A stretch of 64,000 nucleotides of DNA, taken from NCBI GenBank assembly GCA_016218705.1, contig JACRDC010000075.1, forward strand, positions 1-64,000, written 5' to 3'. The notes beneath the pieces were generated by a model, which was not told the DNA's origin, made no database searches, and worked only from the letters and a program-made list of their open reading frames with translations. Both the position numbers and the translations under genes were made by a program. Within the stretch, counting starts at the first letter, position 1, and each line of letters opens with the position of its first letter. This DNA is from Desulfarculus sp. GTDB lineage: Bacteria; Desulfobacterota; Desulfarculia; Desulfarculales; Desulfarculaceae. Below are positions 9,486 to 19,429 of this stretch, piece after piece.

Positions 9486-9608
9486 GCCGCCCGGCGGCTG
9501 GGCCGCTTGACAAACCCGTGGCTTACGGGTATTGAATCCACCGCCCTTTGTGTCTCATTATCCCCCCATCCCCGGGAGGCCTGTTGGCCCCTGGAGGCAG
9601 GAGCAGCC

Positions 9609-10802
<1,194 letters not shown>

Positions 10803-10831
10803 CCCCGCGCCAAGACGAGAGAAGAGCAAGG

Positions 10832-10865
10832 CCCGGCCGCTCCGAGAGGGGCGGCCGGGTTTTTT
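10832..10865 (+). terminator. Rho-independent terminator
   Basis: cccggccgc-tccgagaggg-gcggccggg followed by tttttt. Confidence 0.88.
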
Positions 10866-10895
10866 GTGGGGCCGGGGCAGGGGGAAAGAGAAGAA

Positions 10896-11210
10896 TCAGG
10901 GAAGGGTGGGGGACTGGCCCGGCGCGGGGTGACGCAGGGGCACGATGGCCTCGATATCCGGGCCGGCCTGCAAGGTGGCCAGGTCCAGTTGGTAGGCCTT
11001 TTGCAGGTTTAGCCACAGTTGCGGGCCGGTGCCGAACCAGCGGCCCAGGCGCAGGGCCGTGTCCGCCGAGATGGCGCGCTTGCCGGCCAGTATCTGGCTG
11101 ACCCGGTTGGCGGGCACGTGGATGGCCCGGGCCAATTGGGTGGCGCTGAGGCTCAGCTCGGCCAGTTCCTCGCCAAGAATCTCGCCTGGGTGTATGGGGG
11201 TGCGCGGCAT
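10896..11210 (-). CDS. HigA-family addiction-module antitoxin (XRE HTH), apparently orphan
   Basis: MPRTPIHPGEILGEELAELSLSATQLARAIHVPANRVSQILAGKRAISADTALRLGRWFGTGPQLWLNLQKAYQL; no HigB-like ORF adjacent. Confidence 0.88.
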   Translation of the reverse strand: MPRTPIHPGEILGEELAELSLSATQLARAIHVPANRVSQILAGKRAISADTALRLGRWFGTGPQLWLNLQKAYQLDLATLQAGPDIEAIVPLRHPAPGQSPTLP

Positions 11211-11517
11211 GGGGTGCTCCCTCGCGTGACTGCCAATATGGTGGTGGCCCATGGGCGGGAAGTCAAGCGTACCATGGGGGATGAGGTTTTTGGCGCGGGC
11301 CGGACAGTGGGTGAGATGAAGAGAAGAGTTGGGGAAAGGATTATGGCTTGAAAAGGCCGACAATGCTAATGTAGATTACTCGTCGGGGGAGGCGTTAATC
11401 TGCCTACACCACTGGCCACGGGCTAAGGATTTTGAATAACCCAGGCAAGGCCGGTAGTTCATCTACGCTCAGCTACGGAATATGCAGACGTGATTACTAG
11501 CAAAATGGAGATAATAA

Positions 11518-12576
11518 GTGTCAGAGGAACAAAACCCAACTATTACTCAGCGTGAAAGAAACCCGTTAATCTTTATCAGCCATGATACCAGGGACGCCGT
11601 TCTTGCTGAAGCTTTTAGTAAACTACTTAGTAGCGTAAGCGCTGGTGTTCTTAAATCATTTAGATCGTCAGACAAGAAAGGCACTCAAGGAATTGAGTAT
11701 GGTGTTGAGTGGTTCCCCGAGATAATGTCCAAGCTTGAAAAAGCCTCTGATGTTGTATGTCTACTTACGCCTAACAGTATCGGTCGTCCCTGGATATTGT
11801 ATGAAGCAGGTGTGGCAAAAGGCAAATTAAGTACGCCAGTGCATGGCATTGCACTAGGAATTACACTTGAGGAAGCAAGTAGTGGGCCTTTTGCCCAGTT
11901 TCAAAACTGTGATGATGATGATGAATCTATAACTTCACTTGTAATGCAACTCGTGGCCAGGATCCCTAACGCGGAGCCAGCTAGAGATATAGTACTTTCC
12001 CAAGTACAGTTGTTTAAAAAAAGTGTTGAATCTGCCCAAGCATCTTCAGATGTTCCTAAGACAAGGTCGCAGAAACAAATAGATAGCTCAGTTACCGCAA
12101 AACTATTTGAAGAGATTAAAGTAATGTTTCTCGATCTTCCTTCTAGGATTGAAGGTCGTATCAGTCAGTCAATTGATGCCCCAGATCGTTCAAGAAGAAT
12201 GCGGCGTTTTCATCCTACCATGCTGGAAGAAATGCTTCACATGGGCAAGATGGGAGACGAGCCATTTCTAGGATTAATGATTTTCTTAAGCACATTTAGA
12301 AATGAAGTGCCTTGGCTATATGAAATAGCTGTTCGGATTAATTTTGCGGCGGAGAACCGGGACTGGAAAATAGTTGCGCGACTGACAAATATGCTTAGAG
12401 CCAGCATAAGTATTGTTCGTAGTCCTTTTATGATGGAGATGTTTGATTCTAAGGAAACTTTTATGGTAGTTGAAGAACTGCCACATATCGTTCACGATTT
12501 TGTCAGAATGCAGATGAAAAAATATAAAAATACTTTGCCGGTGGTTGAATCGCCAAATTCGAACGAAAAAGGTTAG
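11518..12576 (+). CDS. Stand-alone TIR-domain protein with uncharacterised C-terminal domain (GTG start)
   Basis: PLIFISHDTRDAVLAEAFSKLL...DVVCLLTPNSIGRPWILYEAGVAKGK (WxxxE motif with candidate catalytic Glu); distinctly AT-rich coding. Confidence 0.85.
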   Translation: MSEEQNPTITQRERNPLIFISHDTRDAVLAEAFSKLLSSVSAGVLKSFRSSDKKGTQGIEYGVEWFPEIMSKLEKASDVVCLLTPNSIGRPWILYEAGVAKGKLSTPVHGIALGITLEEASSGPFAQFQNCDDDDESITSLVMQLVARIPNAEPARDIVLSQVQLFKKSVESAQASSDVPKTRSQKQIDSSVTAKLFEEIKVMFLDLPSRIEGRISQSIDAPDRSRRMRRFHPTMLEEMLHMGKMGDEPFLGLMIFLSTFRNEVPWLYEIAVRINFAAENRDWKIVARLTNMLRASISIVRSPFMMEMFDSKETFMVVEELPHIVHDFVRMQMKKYKNTLPVVESPNSNEKG

Positions 12577-12591
12577 GAGCAGCGCGGGCGG

Positions 12592-12619
12592 CCCGGACAA
12601 CAACTCGTTGTTGTCCGGG
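12592..12619. repeat. Perfect 12-bp inverted repeat downstream of the TIR gene
   Basis: cccggacaacaa-ctcg-ttgttgtccggg. Confidence 0.8.
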
Positions 12620-12874
12620 TGCCGAAGGCACAAGAGGTCCTTCCCCAGCCAGATTACCATGGCTATCGAGGTTTTCGAGAGCCTCACAAAAGACCTCTTC
12701 TCGCCACGCGACCCAGCCACAAATTGCCCCAGGCCACCCAAAGCCTGAACCAGCCCCGCCCCCTTTCCCCAACCTCTTTCTCTTCCCCCTTGCCCCTCGC
12801 CTCTCCAATCCCTATCTTCTGGCTAGGCCACCCGCCCCGGGTGGCGCTTCCGTGCTTCCACCCAGGAGGGCGCC

Positions 12875-13117
12875 ATGCCAAAGATACCGGCCATATGCAA
12901 CAAGTGCGGCGACGTCTGCCGTTCCAGCGTGTTCATCAGCGACGAGACCATCCACATCCACGGCGAGGATGCGGGGCCCTGCGCCTGCGGGGGCACCTAC
13001 CAGTTCCTGGACGGCACCTATGTGCACCTGGGCGGCCCCATCAACCTTTGCAACACCAGCCCCCAGGCCATCGCCCGCTTCAGGATGGCCGCGGCCCGGC
13101 TGGCCAGCCAGGTCTAA
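12875..13117 (+). CDS. Small cysteine-containing hypothetical protein
   Basis: MPKIPAICNKCGDVCRSSVF...GPCACGGTYQF; RBS ggagggcgcc upstream; CxxCxxxC and CxC pairs. Confidence 0.65.
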   Translation: MPKIPAICNKCGDVCRSSVFISDETIHIHGEDAGPCACGGTYQFLDGTYVHLGGPINLCNTSPQAIARFRMAAARLASQV

Positions 13118-13179
13118 GACTAAATCCATGTCAGGCGTCGAGCTTAGCCTGCGATTCAGGGCACAGGAGCGCCATATTT

Positions 13180-13277
13180 CCCCCTCTCCCCCATTCCCAT
13201 GGGGGAGAGGGCGGGGTGAGGGGGCTCTTGAGTCACCCCCCTCACCCTGACCCTCTCCCCCCAGTGGGGGGAGAGGG
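13180..13277. repeat. Inverted REP/BIME-like pair (ccctctcccc...ggggagaggg)
   Basis: Two palindromic units, ccccctctcccccattcccatgggggagagggcggggtgaggggg and cccccctcaccctgaccctctccccccagtggggggagaggg, in inverted orientation. Confidence 0.85.
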
Positions 13278-13376
13278 AACAAAGCCAGCTTAAGCGATCA
13301 GTGTGATTTTAAATTGGAATATGATCTTCACGCGGCGCGGGCCATCCCCCGGGGACCGGCCCGCGCCCGCGCCTTC

Positions 13377-14387
13377 CTACTGCGCCACCAACTCCACGCG
13401 GCGGTTCTTGGCCCGGCCCTCCTCGGCCTGGTTGGTGGCCACCGGCGCCAGCGGCCCCACGCCCTTGGGGGTGAGCCGGGCGGCGGCGATGCCGTGGCGG
13501 CTGGCCAGGGCCTTGACCACGGCCTCGGCCCGGCGCTGGCTCAGGTCAAGGTTGTAGCCCAGGGCGCCCACGTTGTCGGTGTGCCCCACCAGATACACCT
13601 TGAGCGCCGGCTGGGCCTGCAAGAGCTTGGCGATTTCTTGCAGGGCCTCGGCTGACTCGGGCTTCACCTCGGCCTTGTCGTGGTCAAAGTAGATGCCATA
13701 CACCGCCACGCTGCCCTTTTGGGCGATGTCCTTGGCCATGGCTAAAGCGTCCACCTTGACCATGCCCGTGGCCATGGGCTTGGTCTCGATGATCTGCAAC
13801 AGGGTGACGGGGTGGTTGTAGGTCTCCTTGAAGTTGTTGATGCCGCAGACCGCCGTGTAGACCATGAGGTACACGTCGCCCTGGGGCCGGCTCAGCTTGG
13901 CGGTGAGGAACTGCTGGGCGCGGGGGAACTCCAGGGCATACTCGCTGACCTGGCCGCTGTTCCTCAGCCGGGCCTCCAGGGGGTAGAGATAGGCGGCCAG
14001 GCGCTGGCCGCACTGGTCATAGCCGCACTGATAGAGCACCTCAAAGCCCGCCTGGGTCAGGGCGTCTTGATAATTGCGCGCCACCTCCAGGCTGGAGCGC
14101 TCAGCGGGCGAGACATAGAGCAGGCGGGTGAGCTTGCCTTCCACTCGCTGGGTCTGGGCCACCACGGGCCCGCCCGTGGCCGGGTCCGAGGTCTGCGGTC
14201 CCAGGACCAGGGCCAGGGAGGTGAAGTCGCGGCCCTCAAAGCCGATGATGCTGGAGCCGGCGTAGCGCGAGACCAGGGGGTGGTCCTTGGCGCCGGCCAC
14301 GTCCTTGGCGCTGGCCGGTGGGCAGGGGGCCAGGGCGCAGACCAGGAGCACGAGGCCAGCCAGGGCCGGTATGAGGCGAGAGCGCAT
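13377..14387 (-). CDS. OmpA-family outer-membrane protein with DUF4892-like N-terminal region
   Basis: Signal peptide MRSRLIPALAGLVLLVCALAPCPPASA; C-terminal IYFDHDKAEVKPESAEALQEIAKLL...VGHTDNVG...RAEAVV...GVGP...RAKNRRVELV. Confidence 0.9.
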   Translation of the reverse strand: MRSRLIPALAGLVLLVCALAPCPPASAKDVAGAKDHPLVSRYAGSSIIGFEGRDFTSLALVLGPQTSDPATGGPVVAQTQRVEGKLTRLLYVSPAERSSLEVARNYQDALTQAGFEVLYQCGYDQCGQRLAAYLYPLEARLRNSGQVSEYALEFPRAQQFLTAKLSRPQGDVYLMVYTAVCGINNFKETYNHPVTLLQIIETKPMATGMVKVDALAMAKDIAQKGSVAVYGIYFDHDKAEVKPESAEALQEIAKLLQAQPALKVYLVGHTDNVGALGYNLDLSQRRAEAVVKALASRHGIAAARLTPKGVGPLAPVATNQAEEGRAKNRRVELVAQ

Positions 14388-14483
14388 AGTGTCCCCTCCA
14401 AGGTATTGCTGGGTTAAGGCCTGGTCACATGCTGCAAGCTGATTGTGCTCAATCAGGACAACCAGGCGCAATATAAAGCGTTA

Positions 14484-16664
14484 TCAGCCGGCCTCCACCA
14501 GGCCCAGGCGGCGGCCCCAGCGGCGGATGGTCTCGTCCTTGACGGCCCTGAGGCGGGGCTCGGCCATGTCTGGGTCGCTGGCCAGCCAGCCGGCGATGAT
14601 CTCCCTGAGGGGCGGCACCAGGGCGGCGTCGCGGGTCCAGCGGGCCACCTTGAAGGGCGGCAGGCCCGACTGGCGGGCGCCCAGGGCCTCGCCCGGGCCG
14701 CGCAGGTGCAGGTCGGCCTCGGCCACGGCCAGGCCGTCCTGGGTGGAGGCCAGCACCTTGAGGCGCTCGCTCGCCAAATCGCCGGGGTTGGGGCCGGCCA
14801 CCAGCAGGCAGGCGCCGGGCTCGCTGCCCCGGCCCACCCGGCCCCGCAGTTGGTGCAGTTGGCTCAGGCCGAAGCGCTCGGCGGCCAGGATGACCATCAG
14901 CGTGGCCTCGGGCACGTCCACGCCCACCTCCACCACCGTGGTGGCCACCAACAGGGGCGTGGCCCCGCTCTTGAAATCGTTGAGCGCGGCCTGCTGGGCC
15001 TCGGCGTCCATGCGCCCGTGAAGAAGCCCCACGCGTACCTGGGGGAAGTAGCCAGCCAGGCGGCCATGGGTCTGCACCACGTCCTGGGCCTCGATGGCCT
15101 CGGAGGCCTCCACCAGGGGGCAGATGACGTAGACCCGCTGGCCCTTGGCCAGGACCTGGCTGATGGCCTCCACGGCCTGGCGGCGCTGGTCGTAGGGCAC
15201 CACGGTGGTCGTCACCTTGGGCTGGCCGTGGGGGCGCTGGGGCAGGTCGCTGATCTCCAGGTGGCCGGCCAGGGCCAGGGCCAGGGTGCGGGGAATGGGC
15301 GTGGCCGTGAGCACCAGCAGGTGGGGCGCGGCCTGGGAGTTGCCCTTGGCCGCCAGCTTGAGGCGCTGGTGCACGCCGAAGCGCTGCTGCTCGTCAATAA
15401 TCACCAGGCCCAGGTCCTTGAAGCGCAGGGCCTCGCCCAACAGGGCGTGGGTGCCCACCACCAGGTCGGCCTCCTGGGCGGCGGCCTGGCGCACCTGGCG
15501 CTTGGCCGCGCCGTTCATGGAGCCCAGGGCCAGGGCCACCCTGACGCCCAGGGGTTTCAGATCGCGGCAGAGGTTGGCGTGGTGCTGCTGGGCCAGCACC
15601 TCGGTGGGGGCCATGAAGGCGGCCTGCACCCCCGCCTCGGCGGCCAGTAGGGCCGCGGCCACGGCCACCACGGTCTTGCCGGTGCCCACGTCGCCACAGA
15701 GCAGCCGGCCCATGGGGTGGCTTTGGCCCAGGTCGGCGCGGATGGCCGCGCACGCGGCCTGCTGGCCGGGGGTGAGCTTAAAGGCCAAGCCTTCCAGGTA
15801 CCTGCGCAGCAGATCGCCTGGCGGGGCCAGGGGGCGTCCGGGGGCGGCCTCCCGCTGGCGGCGCTTCAAGGCCAGGCCCAACTCGAAGTACAGCAGCTCG
15901 TTGACCGCCAAGCCCCTGAGCCAGGGGCCGCTGTCGGGGTCCAGGTCGTCGCCCTGGGCCTGGGGGCCGGGCTGGTGGGCGGCCAGGAGGGCCTGGCCCG
16001 CCGGCTGGGGGTACAGCTCGGGCGGCAGGAGCCCCCAGAGAAAGTCGGGCAGATGGGGCGCGGCCCGCTCCACCAGCTCCTGCATGATGCGTTGCAGCTT
16101 GGCCCCGGCCACGCCCTCCACCTCGGGGTAGATGGCCACCACGCGGCCCAGGGCGGGGTTGGCCTCGGCGTCGGCGGGGTCAAAGACCAGGGGGTGGGCC
16201 ATCAAGAGGCCGCCGGCCTTGTCTTTTTCCACCCCGCCCACCAGGATCAACTCGCGGCCTTTTACATAGGCCTCCATCTGGGCCTTGCGGAAGTTGAACC
16301 ACAGGCAGGTGATGCGGGCGCCGTGATCGGCCAGCACCAGGCGCCAAGTCTGGCGGCGCCGGCCCCAGGGGCCGCTGGCCAGCACCTTGCCTCGCACCAC
16401 CGCCCGCTGCCCCGGGGCCAGGGCGCGCATGGGGGTAAGGCTGCGGCGGTCCTCGTAGCGCAGGGGAAAGAAGAACAGGGCGTCGCCCCAGGTGCGCAGG
16501 CCGCGCTCGGCCAGGGCCTGGGCCGTGGCCGGACCCACGCCGGGCAGGGTGGAGAGGGATTGGGCCAGCTCGGGCAGGGGGAAGGGCGCGACGTAGGGTT
16601 CCAAGGCCTTCTCCTTTTTCACCCGTTCGTTTGAGTCATGCCCTGTTTTGGCCCCGGATGTCAA
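14484..16664 (-). CDS. recG: ATP-dependent DNA helicase RecG
   Basis: LLCGDVGTGKTVVAVAAALLA, MAPTEVLAQQH, VIIDEQQRFGVHQR, VLTATPIPRTLALALAG, LRGRVGRGSEPGACLL. Confidence 0.96.
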   Translation of the reverse strand: MTSGAKTGHDSNERVKKEKALEPYVAPFPLPELAQSLSTLPGVGPATAQALAERGLRTWGDALFFFPLRYEDRRSLTPMRALAPGQRAVVRGKVLASGPWGRRRQTWRLVLADHGARITCLWFNFRKAQMEAYVKGRELILVGGVEKDKAGGLLMAHPLVFDPADAEANPALGRVVAIYPEVEGVAGAKLQRIMQELVERAAPHLPDFLWGLLPPELYPQPAGQALLAAHQPGPQAQGDDLDPDSGPWLRGLAVNELLYFELGLALKRRQREAAPGRPLAPPGDLLRRYLEGLAFKLTPGQQAACAAIRADLGQSHPMGRLLCGDVGTGKTVVAVAAALLAAEAGVQAAFMAPTEVLAQQHHANLCRDLKPLGVRVALALGSMNGAAKRQVRQAAAQEADLVVGTHALLGEALRFKDLGLVIIDEQQRFGVHQRLKLAAKGNSQAAPHLLVLTATPIPRTLALALAGHLEISDLPQRPHGQPKVTTTVVPYDQRRQAVEAISQVLAKGQRVYVICPLVEASEAIEAQDVVQTHGRLAGYFPQVRVGLLHGRMDAEAQQAALNDFKSGATPLLVATTVVEVGVDVPEATLMVILAAERFGLSQLHQLRGRVGRGSEPGACLLVAGPNPGDLASERLKVLASTQDGLAVAEADLHLRGPGEALGARQSGLPPFKVARWTRDAALVPPLREIIAGWLASDPDMAEPRLRAVKDETIRRWGRRLGLVEAG

Positions 16665-16808
16665 CCCATGGCCCAGCCGGGCCGTCCAGAAAGGCGTGGA
16701 CCCGGCGGGGGTGATTTGCTATCAGATAGGATATGTCACAACACGGTCCCGCCGGCGGGGTATTAGGGCGGCTAACACCGGGCCAGAATTAGCCAGAGGG
16801 AGCGAGCC

Positions 16809-18032
16809 ATGAGGTCACGGAGGGCGAGGTGGGGGCTGGGGTGTCTGCTGGCCGCTTCGCTGGGCGTGGCGGGCTGCGGCCTGGGGCCGGCCACCATGCG
16901 CGTCAACCGCCTGGACTACAACATCACGGCCCAGCGCTCCAACAGCGAGCAACTCTTGCTCAACCTGGTGCGCATGAAGTACCTGGAGCACCCCCTGTTC
17001 ATGCAGGTGGGCACCATCGCCTCGTCCTTTTCCTATTCCGTTAGCGCCGGGGCCATCTTCAACACCAATCCCGCCACCCAGCAGTTCCCCCTGGGCACCA
17101 CCCTCTCCGAAACCCCCACCGTGACCTACACGCCCATGGACGGGCAGAAATACACCCAGGAGATCCTCTCGGAGATTGACGGCCAGCGCTTCATGGTGCT
17201 TTTTCGGGCCAACACCCATCTTGAGATACTGCTGCGCTGCGTGCTGGACCGCGTGGGTCAGTTGGAGAACCAGTCGCCCAACCGGCCCATAAACCCACAG
17301 CGTCTGGAGGCCTTCCGCCGTTTTTGCCACCTGGCCAGCCTCATGCGCACCCGTGGCGATTTGGACATCGCCCACGTGGTGCCCGAGGAGAAGGCCAAGG
17401 AAAAAGAAAAACCCAAGCAGGAAAAGGCCAAGGCAAAGGGCGCCGACAAGGCCAAGGAGCCCGCCAAGGAGGAGGCCAAGGAGGAGCCCAAGGACAAGGG
17501 GCCTCAATTGGTCATGGCCCTGCGCTTCGTGGGCGCCCAGGAAGCCCAGGAGATGGCCGGGCTGCTGGGCGTGCCCTACCGCCCCCTGCGTCTCAAGTCG
17601 GGCCAGGAGATTCTGGCCTTCCGCCTGATCGAGACCTCGCTGTTGGGCGACACCTTCGGCAGGGACCACCGCTACGTGGATTTGCCATTCCGCATGCGCT
17701 CCATGCGCGAGGTGCTGGACTACCTGGGCCAGGGCGTGGAGGTGCCCCCTGGGCAGCAAGGCGCCAGCGCGGCCAGCCAGGTGCCCCTGGACCATGGCGG
17801 CCAGATGGTGGACCCATACCCATATATCAAGGATTTCTTCGAGGTGCGCTACGCGGATCATAGACCGGCCGGGGCCATGGTGTCCGTGCCCTACCGCGAT
17901 GGCTGGTACTACATCGCCGACTCGGACCTGCGCTCCAAGTTGGTCTTCTCATTCCTTAGTACATTGCTGGCCTTGCAGTCGGGCAATCCGCCGGCCCACG
18001 CGCCCCTGCTGACCCTGCCCATCGGCGGCTAG
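16809..18032 (+). CDS. Hypothetical lipoprotein with Lys/Glu/Ala-rich insert
   Basis: Lipobox LGVAGCG; low-complexity VPEEKAKEKEKPKQEKAKAKGADKAKEPAKEEAKEEPKDKG. Confidence 0.75.
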   Translation: MRSRRARWGLGCLLAASLGVAGCGLGPATMRVNRLDYNITAQRSNSEQLLLNLVRMKYLEHPLFMQVGTIASSFSYSVSAGAIFNTNPATQQFPLGTTLSETPTVTYTPMDGQKYTQEILSEIDGQRFMVLFRANTHLEILLRCVLDRVGQLENQSPNRPINPQRLEAFRRFCHLASLMRTRGDLDIAHVVPEEKAKEKEKPKQEKAKAKGADKAKEPAKEEAKEEPKDKGPQLVMALRFVGAQEAQEMAGLLGVPYRPLRLKSGQEILAFRLIETSLLGDTFGRDHRYVDLPFRMRSMREVLDYLGQGVEVPPGQQGASAASQVPLDHGGQMVDPYPYIKDFFEVRYADHRPAGAMVSVPYRDGWYYIADSDLRSKLVFSFLSTLLALQSGNPPAHAPLLTLPIGG

Positions 18033-18152
18033 GCGGGCCATGGACGGCCCGCCCGAAATCAGGCCAAATGATAATTTGGCCTGATTTAGAAAGCTTGCCA
18101 AAATTTACTTTTGGCAAGCGCCAAGAGGAGAAAGCCATGGATGGCTTTCTCC
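18033..18152. repeat. Modular palindromic hairpin cluster, copy 3
   Basis: Four consecutive hairpins: gcgggcc-atggac-ggcccgc (18033-18052), aaatcaggccaaat-gata-atttggcctgattt (18056-18087), gcttgccaaaa-tttac-ttttggcaagc (18093-18119), ggagaaagcca-tgga-tggctttctcc (18127-18152). Confidence 0.85.
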
Positions 18153-18264
18153 GACACACACCTAGAGAGGCCGGCGGGGCGGACGGATTTGCGGGTGGGG
18201 GCTTTTCTGCTAGAGTAGCCGTACTCACGCCAGCATCAACGCATCTTCAAGGAGATCATGGGCC

Positions 18265-19308
18265 ATGACCGGCAAGGACCAGTACCGCGAGGCCGGGGTA
18301 GATATCGAGAAGGGCAACCAATTCGTCAAGAACATCAGCCAGATGGTGCGCTCGACCCACAATTCCTCGGTGCTGACCGACCTGGGCGGCTTCTCGGGCC
18401 TGGTGGCCCTGAACACCGAGCGCTACCCCCAGCCGGTGCTGGTCAGCTCCACCGACGGCGTGGGCACCAAGCTCAAGATCGCCTTTCTGATGGACAAGCA
18501 CGACACCGTGGGCATTGACCTGGTGGCCATGTGCGTCAACGACATCGTGGTCTGCGGGGCGCGGCCCCTGTTCATGCTGGACTACATCTCCACCGGCGAG
18601 CTGCGCCTGGGCCAGGCCGAACAGATCGTGGCCGGCATCGTGGAGGGCTGCCGCCAGGCCAAATGCGCCCTCATCGGCGGAGAGACGGCGGAGATGCCCG
18701 GCTTCTACCCTCCCGGGGAATATGACCTGGCCGGGTTCGCGGTGGGCGTGGTGGACCGCAACGAGATCATGGGCGGCTCGGGCATGCACGCCGGCTGCGC
18801 CGTGGTGGGCCTGGCCAGCAGCGGCCTGCACAGCAACGGCTACTCCCTGGTGCGGCGCATCTGCTTCGACCAACTGGGGCTGACCGTGGACTCCCAGGTG
18901 GACGACCTGGGCGGCCCCTTGGGGCCGGTGCTGCTCACCCCCACCAAGATATACACCGAGGCCATCTTGAACCTGCGGCGCAACTTCAGCCTGCACGCCG
19001 TGGCCCATATCACCGGCGGCGGCATCGTGGAGAACCTGCCCCGGGTGCTGCCGGCCTCGCTCAAGGCCGTGGTCCGGCGGGGCTCCTGGCCGGTGCCGCC
19101 CATCTTCCACTTCCTGCGGCAGGCCGCCAAGCTGGACGAGATGGAGATGCTGCGCACCTTCAACTCAGGGCTGGGCATGATGGTGGTGGTGCCGGCCGGC
19201 CAGGCCAGCGAGGTCATCCAGCGCCTGGAGGCCATGGGCCACCCCTCCTACCTGGTGGGCGAGATGGCCAAGCGCAAGGACAATCAGCCGGCGGTGGAGT
19301 TCATTTGA
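18265..19308 (+). CDS. purM: Phosphoribosylformylglycinamidine cyclo-ligase
   Basis: YREAGVDIEKGNQFVKNIS, VSSTDGVGTKLKIAF, GIDLVAMCVNDIVVCGARPLFMLDYI, GGETAEMPGFY. Confidence 0.96.
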   Translation: MTGKDQYREAGVDIEKGNQFVKNISQMVRSTHNSSVLTDLGGFSGLVALNTERYPQPVLVSSTDGVGTKLKIAFLMDKHDTVGIDLVAMCVNDIVVCGARPLFMLDYISTGELRLGQAEQIVAGIVEGCRQAKCALIGGETAEMPGFYPPGEYDLAGFAVGVVDRNEIMGGSGMHAGCAVVGLASSGLHSNGYSLVRRICFDQLGLTVDSQVDDLGGPLGPVLLTPTKIYTEAILNLRRNFSLHAVAHITGGGIVENLPRVLPASLKAVVRRGSWPVPPIFHFLRQAAKLDEMEMLRTFNSGLGMMVVVPAGQASEVIQRLEAMGHPSYLVGEMAKRKDNQPAVEFI

Positions 19309-19349
19309 TCGCTAACCGTGCCGGTGTGTTCGCATTAGGCGAGCCATCT

Positions 19350-19424
19350 CCGGGGTCCCCAAGCAAACGCAGTTTGCTTGGGGTGCTCTTCCGGGGCCCC
19401 CAAAAAAGCGCGGTTTTTTTGGGG
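19350..19424. repeat. Modular palindromic hairpin cluster, copy 4 (two paralogous hairpins)
   Basis: ccggggtccccaagcaaacgcagtttgcttgggg (identical to 67-100) followed by ccggggcccccaaaaaagcgcggtttttttgggg; same length, compensated stem changes. Confidence 0.85.
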
Positions 19425-19429
19425 CGGGC

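Noticed and set aside
12619-13293. ORF 12619..13293 (224 aa)
   Set aside because: Mostly out-of-frame reading of the small protein gene 12875..13117 and of REP repeats.
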